A DNA stretch of 8,059 bases from JBIKLM01 sp044375105 (GTDB lineage Bacteria; Planctomycetota; UBA1135; GCA-002686595): assembly GCA_044375105.1 (NCBI GenBank), contig JBILNK010000187.1:1-8059 (forward strand), in the 5' to 3' direction. Both the position numbers and the translations under genes were made by a program. Positions 1-5,239 of the stretch are shown piece after piece (position 1 is the first letter of the stretch; every line of letters starts with the position of its first letter). Below the pieces are notes generated by a model. It ran no database searches. It had not been told where the DNA came from and saw only the letters and a list, made by a program, of their open reading frames with translations.

Positions 1-1
1 C

Positions 2-1852
2 GACGACCTGGACCGGGTCACGCGGGCCCACCGCGGCACGCTCTCGGGCGGCTCGATCAGCACAGCGAAGCAGGACCAGCGCTGGACCCTCGACCACCTC
101 GGCAACTGGAGCCAGAACCGCTTCGACCTGAACGGCGACGGGGACTTCACGGACGCTGAGGAGCTGGACGAGCTCCGGGACCACAATACGGTCAACGAGA
201 TCCTCGACCGCGACACCAACGGAGACTCCACGCCTGAATTCACACTCGCCTACGACGCCGTGGGGCAGCTTACCGACGACGGCGAGGACTACAAATACAC
301 CTGGGACGCCTTCGGCCGCATGCGCAAGATCCTGAAGCGCAGCAACGACGCCCTGGTCGAAGAAATCCGCTACAACGGCCTGGGCTTCATGATCGGCGAA
401 CACTACGACGCCGACGAGGACCTGGACGTGGATTCAAACGACCCCTGGTACTACCACGCCTACGACGAGCGCTGGCGCCAGATCGCCACCTACCGCGGCG
501 CGGACACGAGCCCGAAGGAAGAGTGGGTGCTCCACCAAGCCGGCCTCGACGGCCTTGGCGGCAGCAGCTACATCAACTCGATCGCCCTGCGCGACCGCGA
601 CCACAACACCGCTTGGACCGCCGCCAGCGACGGCACCCGCGAGCAGCGCATCTTCTACTCCCAGAACTGGCGCGGCGACGTCGTGGCCCTGACCAAGTCC
701 GACGGCACCCAAGTCGAACAAGTCCGCTACACCGCCTACGGCATCCCCTTCGGCTTGCCCGCCGGTGACCTGGACAGCGACGGCGACTGCGACGCGGCTG
801 ACGAGACCCTGCTCGACGGGATCATCGCCGCGAGCGGGTACGACGTGCGTGGCGACCTGGACACGGATGGGGATTGTGATGCGACCGACAAGGCCCAGAT
901 TACGAGAGGCATCACACTGGGGTCGTCTTCGCTTTCACAGGCTGGACAGCGGAATGGATCACAGGGGAGTCCCGAGTTGTTTTGCAATATTGCACTACAT
1001 GCAAGAAATCGCCTCCTTCTCCCCACGATAGGCGTATGGGCAAATCGCGATCCGCTAGGCTATGCTGATGGTCAGAATTTGTCTGCAGTCATGAGTGCTT
1101 CACCAGTTAATGCTAATGATTGCACTGGCCTCGAAACTATGTCCGCGGCGGAGTATGCATTTTATAAGAAGAATCCAAAGTTAAAGAGGAGGTTTTTATG
1201 GGCTTCGTATTGGGCTAAAACCCCGCTGCTTTCGAACTATCCAAACTATACCGGTAGTACGCAGGCGCAATCCAATGCGCACAAGCATTGCATGCTGGCT
1301 TGCTTGCTATCAGGCGCGTATGGCTGGTCGGATGCCAAGCTGCTACTTGATATTCATGAATACACAGATCCTAACAATAGTACACAAAAGGGCAATGCGG
1401 ATATGTGGCAGGACCTGTATAACAACCAGGTGGGTTTATGGTGCGGGCTAAGCGCTTGGCCCATGAGCCCATATCCGAATTGTCTATCTTGTTGCTATAA
1501 TAGCACATTATGGGTCTTTCTACCGCCAGCCAATGATTCTGGCCAGGGACCGTCCAGCGGTGGGTCTCAATCAGGAGGACCTTCAGGGCCGCAGTGCTGC
1601 TATGAGCCCTATTCTCCGAGTGGTCCGATAACGGGGGGGCCGCCGCAAAGTCCTCCTGTAGTCGGTCCCCCACACTCCGGTGTTCCGAAACCACCGCCGC
1701 CGAACGGACCCACTACTGGTGGACCTAGCGGCGCTGCTCCTTCTGCTCCGCAACGCGCCGGTGAGCCCTATACGGGATATGCCGACCCTCCCGCTCCGAA
1801 CATGAAAGAGTGGGGCCCATTGAAGAAGCTGAAGTACTACTTGAACCTCTAA
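2..1852 (+). CDS. Rhs/YD-repeat protein, 3' part, with dockerin-type loops and a polymorphic-toxin-like tip
   Basis: The frame is open from the left edge to the TAA at 1850-1852 (616 residues visible); the true start lies upstream. Visible in order: an EF-hand-like loop (DLNGDGDFTDAE, residues 42-53); YD-type repeats (YDAVGQL at 84, YTWDAFGRM from 99); two dockerin-type calcium loops (GDLDSDGDCDAADE from 255, GDLDTDGDCDATDK from 284); the Rhs core signature GVWANRDPLGYADG (RDPLGY from 349); then a variable tip with NAHKHC (425), DIHEY (450) and DLYNNQVG (471); finally a Gly/Pro/Cys-rich tail (about 515-616) ending KLKYYLNL. Rhs proteins form a large secreted or surface shell, often releasing a C-terminal toxin. 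The core is GC-rich and the tip AT-rich, a pattern known for exchangeable tips. A toxic activity for this tip is inferred. Family assignment is firm; function of the tip is not. Confidence 0.9.
   Translation, partial: DDLDRVTRAHRGTLSGGSISTAKQDQRWTLDHLGNWSQNRFDLNGDGDFTDAEELDELRDHNTVNEILDRDTNGDSTPEFTLAYDAVGQLTDDGEDYKYTWDAFGRMRKILKRSNDALVEEIRYNGLGFMIGEHYDADEDLDVDSNDPWYYHAYDERWRQIATYRGADTSPKEEWVLHQAGLDGLGGSSYINSIALRDRDHNTAWTAASDGTREQRIFYSQNWRGDVVALTKSDGTQVEQVRYTAYGIPFGLPAGDLDSDGDCDAADETLLDGIIAASGYDVRGDLDTDGDCDATDKAQITRGITLGSSSLSQAGQRNGSQGSPELFCNIALHARNRLLLPTIGVWANRDPLGYADGQNLSAVMSASPVNANDCTGLETMSAAEYAFYKKNPKLKRRFLWASYWAKTPLLSNYPNYTGSTQAQSNAHKHCMLACLLSGAYGWSDAKLLLDIHEYTDPNNSTQKGNADMWQDLYNNQVGLWCGLSAWPMSPYPNCLSCCYNSTLWVFLPPANDSGQGPSSGGSQSGGPSGPQCCYEPYSPSGPITGGPPQSPPVVGPPHSGVPKPPPPNGPTTGGPSGAAPSAPQRAGEPYTGYADPPAPNMKEWGPLKKLKYYLNL
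764..912 (+). other. Dockerin type I-like pair of calcium loops inside the Rhs core
   Basis: Two similar segments, GDLDSDGDCDAADE (from 764) and GDLDTDGDCDATDK (from 851), sit 29 codons apart, each with the DxDxDGDxDxxD/E spacing of dockerin/EF-hand calcium loops. They lie between the last YD repeats and the RDPLGY signature. Dockerin-like insertions here are familiar in Rhs-type proteins of some environmental phyla. Probable role: calcium-dependent folding or docking near the shell plug (inference). The two loops encode nearly the same peptide, but the first uses GC-ending codons (GAC GGC GAC TGC GAC) and the second AT-ending or other codons (GAT GGG GAT TGT GAT). Confidence 0.75.
1130..1540 (+). 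other. Variable tip domain of the Rhs protein, candidate toxin
   Basis: This part of the Rhs reading frame follows the core and has AT-rich codon use. Conserved-looking elements are N-A-H-K-H-C (1274-1291), D-I-H-E-Y (1349-1363) and D-L-Y-N-N-Q-V-G (1412-1435). I recall the combination NAxxH, DxHE and MDxxNNxxG from uncharacterised tip domains of polymorphic toxins and wall-associated proteins; the family name (possibly DUF6973) is from memory and uncertain. The His and Asp/Glu residues could bind metal or form an active site, which is inference. Several Cys residues, including SCC near 1487-1495, suggest disulfides outside the cytoplasm. Confidence 0.5.
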
Positions 1853-1994
1853 AAAAAATCACCAGGTCTATGGCGCGCCTATTACTTGCATTCCTCTCGA
1901 GAGCTACTACAAATAGGACGCGATGCGCTTTCTATGAGCCCGCCACTAGCGAGGGTAGTCAGGAAGTGTCAGGCTTAATAGTAGTAGCTGTTAA

Positions 1995-2008
1995 TGTTTA
2001 CATAAACA
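1995..2008. promoter_or_regulatory. Perfect inverted repeat TGTTTA-CA-TAAACA upstream of the lipoprotein gene
   Basis: A 6-bp perfect dyad with a 2-bp centre lies 80 bases before the lipoprotein start. It sits in the 235-base gap (1853-2087) between the Rhs and lipoprotein genes. Size and symmetry suit a repressor operator, but no -35/-10 pair with proper spacing is clear beside it: TTGACG at 2027-2032 has no good partner. The rest of the gap shows only short ORFs without coding character. Regulatory role is speculative. Confidence 0.25.
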
Positions 2009-2087
2009 GATATATGGGGGTTGTTGTTGACGAATAACATATGGTTCAGGCTTGCGAGTAGATTGAGTATGTTCTCCGACATTGGCA

Positions 2088-3449
2088 ATGCTTAGGCCTA
2101 AGCACCTCGAAAATTGCGCCACTAGGCCAATCCGTGCAGAACTCACAGCCGCGGCGCGCCTGGTATCGGCAAATCTAGTTATTTTAGCGGGCTTGATTGG
2201 TTGTAGCAATGAGGTGCGCATATACCCAGAGACTCAGCTCGTTGCTGGCAAGAATTTTGAGGAATTACTGTTTTGGGGAAGGAGTTCCTGTGTCTCAGTT
2301 GATGATGTGATGTTCGGGATCGCGCATAGTCGCAATCATGAAGCAGGGGGTAGCCTTTATGACGTTACAGCAATCCTACTTGAGCGAGAGCTGGATTCCA
2401 ACGGACAGTGGATTGATACTAGCACAGTCTGTCCACTGAATTTGAGCCCCTTGTTAATGTTTTCCGGGGTTCCTCACCTCGCGGCAAATAATGGTCTTCT
2501 TGTAACTGCGGGCAAGGCTCTGTTCTTTGGGGATTCTGGCTCTGAGGCTGTTCAATTGCTATGCCGCCCGTTCCAGATAAAAGGCTTTAAGTCCATTCTA
2601 GTCACGATGGGTGTACAAGGTGGCACCTGTCTGGATTTGGTTTTGCCCAACCTCGATTCAGCCCTCGTCATGTATGTTCGCAATAAACTTATTGAACTGT
2701 ACAGACTGGTCGTAAGTAGGGACGGCATTAGCATTCATTATGAGAATATTTATAGGATTGGCATAGCCGAACATTTTGATGTGAACGCTTCAGTTCTTGG
2801 GTTGGTTGAATCATTGCGAAGTCAAGTGTTTGTTTGTCTAAATGGCGGAGAGTTTCGAGTTGCAAGCGTTGTGGATGGTCAGGTTGAGACGAGGAATATT
2901 GCAGTTGGATCGGGACGCGGTGGCCTTATTGAGCGGTGGAATGTCGTAAAATGTAGTGATGGGTTTGCTGTTGTCTATAGGTGGTGCGACTTGCTTGGTG
3001 ATACCAATTATGTTACAAGTATTATAAAAATGGGCTGGGATGGAAGTGTCGTTGCGAATTGGGATGTCCTATTTGACGTTGATTGGGTTAATGCTTCTGG
3101 AATGCTTTTCTTGGGCAACTGTCTCTTTGTTGCGGGCACTAAATATAATCCCCGTGGTTATGGTGTTGTTGGGCTTAGGCTTGAGGCTGGTGCGGATCCG
3201 AAGGAGTTGTTCTTTGTTACTGAAAAATCGGGGCTTCGTGGCCCATATTTCGGAGCGCAGATGGCTATTGTAACCATTCGTGGAAATAGGCTCTTGGCAA
3301 TTGTGGATCCATATGTGTACGGAGATGCATCTGAACATCAGCTGAGCGATACGGGAGAAGCGGGTTACCGTCCGGAGTATGCAGCGCTTAAGCTAGTTTC
3401 AGAGGAGCAGCTTGCTCCTTGGATAGCGCGAGAAGCATGGGGAGACTGA
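2088..3449 (+). CDS. Predicted lipoprotein of unknown family behind the Rhs tip
   Basis: 453 residues from ATG 2088 (a TTG at 2082 would add two). The N-terminus has basic residues, a hydrophobic run (LVSANLVILAG) and a lipobox L-I-G-C with the acceptor Cys at residue 39. It is therefore predicted to be exported and lipid-anchored. The n-region is long for a lipoprotein signal, and no Shine-Dalgarno is evident. The mature part alternates short hydrophobic strands with Gly/Asp/Asn turns and has scattered Cys and Trp, which looks beta-rich and possibly propeller-like. I do not recognise the family. Codon use is AT-rich like the Rhs tip and unlike the genes to the right, so the two probably arrived together. 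Position just behind a toxin-like tip suggests immunity or an accessory to the tip, by analogy with periplasmic immunity lipoproteins; this is inference. Confidence 0.75.
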   Translation: MLRPKHLENCATRPIRAELTAAARLVSANLVILAGLIGCSNEVRIYPETQLVAGKNFEELLFWGRSSCVSVDDVMFGIAHSRNHEAGGSLYDVTAILLERELDSNGQWIDTSTVCPLNLSPLLMFSGVPHLAANNGLLVTAGKALFFGDSGSEAVQLLCRPFQIKGFKSILVTMGVQGGTCLDLVLPNLDSALVMYVRNKLIELYRLVVSRDGISIHYENIYRIGIAEHFDVNASVLGLVESLRSQVFVCLNGGEFRVASVVDGQVETRNIAVGSGRGGLIERWNVVKCSDGFAVVYRWCDLLGDTNYVTSIIKMGWDGSVVANWDVLFDVDWVNASGMLFLGNCLFVAGTKYNPRGYGVVGLRLEAGADPKELFFVTEKSGLRGPYFGAQMAIVTIRGNRLLAIVDPYVYGDASEHQLSDTGEAGYRPEYAALKLVSEEQLAPWIAREAWGD

Positions 3450-3465
3450 TCGGTTAGCGTCCGGT

Positions 3466-3648
3466 GCGCCAGGCAAAGCTGGCGCCGTCCAGTCAGAGGA
3501 AGGAGCTGACCATGTGCAACGCTGGCCCCCTGCGTTGCGCCTGTCGCATTTCGTGTCTTATGCGACCCCTGGGCCGCCTGGTGAACACGCGGACCCGCAA
3601 GTGCACCGAAATCGGCCGTTTTGGTTCTCGGATGGTTCACCGCAGGGG
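3466..3648 (+). ncRNA. Cluster of stem-loops, candidate structured RNA
   Basis: Seventeen bases after the lipoprotein stop begins a row of perfect stems. H1: GCGCCAG 3466-3472 with CTGGCGC 3479-3485, 6-nt loop. H2: GTCAG 3492-3496 with CTGAC 3506-3510, 9-nt loop. H3: GCAACGC 3516-3522 with GCGTTGC 3532-3538, 9-nt loop, extendable by U-G and G-C pairs to 9 bp. H4: GTCGCAT 3543-3549 with ATGCGAC 3560-3566, 10-nt loop. Then a nested pair: CCCTG 3567-3571 with CAGGG 3643-3647, and GGTGAAC 3580-3586 with GTTCACC 3635-3641, enclosing ACCGAAA 3605-3611 with TTTTGGT 3619-3625 (one G-U). H1 could end the lipoprotein transcript but has no T-run. Strand is assumed from the neighbours. I do not recognise the class. 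Confidence 0.4.
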
Positions 3649-3676
3649 TACCGAATTCGGGGGTTTGGCTGATTGA
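3512..3676 (+). CDS. Possible 54-residue Cys/Arg-rich small protein
   Basis: ATG 3512 is preceded by a strong Shine-Dalgarno-like stretch, AGGAAGGAG (3497-3505), with 6-nt spacing; other genes in the window lack such a signal. The peptide starts MCNAGPLRCACRISC and has five Cys (residues 2, 9, 11, 15, 31) and many Arg. The Shine-Dalgarno occupies the loop of hairpin H2, and H3 and H4 lie within the frame. It could be a small protein or leader peptide, or chance reading through a structured RNA or repeat. No family recognised. Confidence 0.2.
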   Translation: MCNAGPLRCACRISCLMRPLGRLVNTRTRKCTEIGRFGSRMVHRRGTEFGGLAD

Positions 3677-3685
3677 GGGGATTTG

Positions 3686-3713
3686 GGCGCCGACCCCCGT
3701 TCTCGGGGGCGCC
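3686..3713. repeat. GC-rich imperfect hairpin
   Basis: CCCCCG (3694-3699) pairs with CGGGGG (3704-3709) over a TTCT loop, and GGCG (3686-3689) with CGCC (3710-3713) beyond a 4-base bulge. No T-run follows, so a simple intrinsic terminator is not supported. It lies just after the possible 54-codon ORF. Confidence 0.35.
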
Positions 3714-3811
3714 AGGGCCGATTTTGGGCTCAGACTCAGGGTTACCCCGGAGAACTTGGCGGTGCAAAAGGGCCCTGCGCGGTGCACTTTGGGCGGGTGC
3801 AGTTGGGCTCC

Positions 3812-3870
3812 GGTGAACCAGCCCTGAGGCGTGGTTCGCTGGTTCTCCCCCGAGTCCCCCGCGGTTCACC
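3812..3870. repeat. Overlapping inverted repeats giving two mutually exclusive stems
   Basis: GGTGAACC (3812-3819) is perfectly complementary to GGTTCACC (3863-3870). The overlapping GAACCAGC (3815-3822) is perfectly complementary to GCTGGTTC (3838-3845). Both 8-bp stems share bases 3815-3819, so only one can form at a time. The same GGTGAAC/GGTTCACC words occur at 3580 and 3634, with similar spacing. This may be a repeated element, or a switch-like leader upstream of the methylase remnant. Confidence 0.45.
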
Positions 3871-3995
3871 AACGACCCGTCGAGATCGCACATGAAGCGC
3901 ACTTCGGGTGGACCGATGGATCACCACGGAGCGTAGGAAGGCCAGCGGCATGGGTGCACGGCCGGATCACTTTGGGACCGAGCCGCAGCGTGGCG
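3871..3995. other. Intergenic stretch with repeated short words, no gene seen
   Basis: No ORF here has coding character; those present overlap each other on both strands and match nothing I recognise. The word GGTGCAC recurs across the wider gap (3781, 3953 and 4008, with its complement GTGCACC at 3601), and CACTTTGGG occurs at 3785 and 3968. This suggests degenerate repeats rather than coding sequence. Confidence 0.4.
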
Positions 3996-4023
3996 TTGTG
4001 CGCTCGTGGTGCACCGGTATAAA
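3996..4023 (+). promoter_or_regulatory. Possible sigma-70-type promoter before the methylase remnant
   Basis: TTGTGC (3996-4001) and TATAAA (4018-4023) are 16 bp apart. The -10 is good (5 of 6) and stands out in GC-rich DNA; the -35 is weak (3 of 6). The palindrome GGTGCACC (4008-4015) lies in the spacer. A start near 4030 would leave a leader of about 95 nt before ATG 4126. Confidence 0.35.
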
Positions 4024-4024
4024 A

Positions 4025-4039
4025 TTGCGCCAAGCGCAA
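4025..4039. promoter_or_regulatory. Inverted repeat TTGCGC-CAA-GCGCAA next to the -10 box
   Basis: A 6-bp perfect dyad with a 3-base centre sits directly downstream of TATAAA, where it could be an operator or the first hairpin of the transcript. Another perfect 6-bp dyad (GCGGCC 4064-4069 with GGCCGC 4075-4080) follows in the same leader. Confidence 0.3.
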
Positions 4040-4125
4040 GTCCGGCCCTCCTTCCAAGCGCTCGCGGCCCGTTCGGCCGCACCCTGAAACTCCAAGTCCT
4101 GGGCCGGCGGACAGCCGCACTGGAC

Positions 4126-5094
4126 ATGGAGTTTTCACACTCGACGCTCGACGTGGTTTGGGTCCAAAGGACCCAGCTTTTCTGCTGTTCGAAGAACCCC
4201 CGACGGAACGATCCAGCGGTTCCCCACGTGGCCGCGTCGCTCAAGCGGTTTGGCTGGCGCCAGCCGATCGTGGCGAAGCGATCGGGGGAGGTGATCGCTG
4301 GGAATACCCGGCTCAAGGCGGCCGGAGTCTTGGGGATGGTCGAGGTGCCGGTGGTGTGGTTCGACGGGGCGGAGCTCGAAGCCACGGCGTACCAGATCGC
4401 CGACAACCGCACCGCCGAGTTCGCCGAGTGGGACCAGGAGGGGCTCGCGGCACTCTTGGCGGAGCTCAAAGCGGAGGATGCGCTCGAGGGCGTGGGCTTT
4501 GACGCCAGCGAGGTCGACCAGATGCTGGCCGAGCTCGAGGCCAAGGAGCCGCGGGATATCGAGGACCCTGGCGCCGAGGAGCCGCCGGAGCGCCCGGTCA
4601 CGCGCGCGGGGGACCTCTGGATCCTCGGCGACCATCGCCTGCTCTGCGGCGATTCGACCCTGCCCGAGACGATCACGCGGCTCATGGGCGGTCAGCAAGC
4701 GCGCCTGCTGGCCACCGACCCGCCCTACCTGGTCGACTACACGGCCCGCAACCACCCGCCGTCGAAAGCCAACCGCCCCGAAACCGCGAACAAGCACTGG
4801 GACGAGTACAAGGACCCAACGACCGGCGTGGCCTTCTTCGACGCCTTCCTGAAGGCCTGCCTGCCGCACCTGACCGATGACGCGGCCATCTACCAGTGGC
4901 ATGCCACCCGGCGCCAGGCCCTCGTCGAAGAGGCCTGGAAGCAGAACGGCCTGCTGATCCACCAGACCCTGATCTGGGTCAAGCTGCGCGGGGTTTTGAC
5001 CCGCTCGCTGTTCATGTGGCGCCACGAGCCCTGCTTCATGGGCTGGAAGGAGGGCTACATGCCTCCGAAGGACCGCCGCCCCCCGCCCGGCTAG
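4126..5094 (+). pseudogene. ParB-like/DNA adenine methyltransferase fusion, C-terminally truncated
   Basis: 322 residues from ATG 4126; the frame is open upstream to 4006, but that part looks non-coding. Residues 24-100 are a ParB/Srx-like domain: NPRRND (24), GWRQPIV (43), VIAGNTRLKAA (56) and ADNRTAEF (92). A hinge leads to the methylase part: LWILGDHRLLCGDS (164-177) and the catalytic motif DPPY (198-201), then IYQWHA and WRHEPCFMGW. These are hallmarks of phage and mobile-element adenine methylases of the beta arrangement, where DPPY precedes the AdoMet-binding region. Such proteins normally run on for roughly 100 residues through HPTQKP and FxGSG motifs. Here TAG stops the frame after KDRRPPPG, and no other frame before the next gene (5240) supplies them. 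The AdoMet-binding part is therefore missing and activity is unlikely. The first 23 residues, with FCC, also look atypical for the family. No terminase or restriction partner is visible. Confidence 0.8.
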
Positions 5095-5114
5095 GAGGCT
5101 GGGCCGTGGTTCGC

Positions 5115-5156
5115 CCTTCCGCGTACAATGAACAGGATTGTGACAGATGCGGAAGG
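5115..5156. terminator. Long two-part hairpin between convergent genes
   Basis: CCTTCCGC (5115-5122) pairs perfectly with GCGGAAGG (5149-5156). Inside, ACAAT (5125-5129) pairs with ATTGT (5137-5141) over a 7-nt loop. It lies 21 bases past the methylase stop and 84 bases from the stop of the opposite-strand gene, where a bidirectional terminator would fit. No T-run follows on either side, so it may be a factor-dependent terminator or part of an element end. The TACAAT at 5124-5129 resembles a -10 box but lies in the stem and has no partner. Confidence 0.35.
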
Positions 5157-5239
5157 TCTCCCGTCTACTCAGCGCTCAGACATCACCTTCCCTGAAATAC
5201 GACCCTTCTACTGAGGCGTCCTATGCGACCCGGCTGTTC

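Noticed and set aside
1810..2037. 75-codon + strand frame after the Rhs stop
   Set aside because: Overlaps the Rhs 3' end, no ribosome site, no domain; probably chance.
3453..3570. Integron attC site or group II intron 5' end
   Set aside because: GTTAGCG at 3453 resembles an attC core but the complementary core is missing. GTGCGCC with a hairpin resembles an intron start, but no domain V/VI or reverse transcriptase is present.
3365..3902. Overlapping - strand frames of 114-140 codons
   Set aside because: They overlap each other and the end of the lipoprotein gene, are low in features, and sit over hairpin-rich DNA.
4135..5025. 296-codon and other - strand frames under the methylase
   Set aside because: The + strand shows ParB-like and DPPY motifs; the antisense products have no recognisable domain.
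5124..5129. TACAAT as a promoter -10 box
   Set aside because: It lies within a hairpin stem, has no -35 at suitable distance and no gene downstream on that strand.
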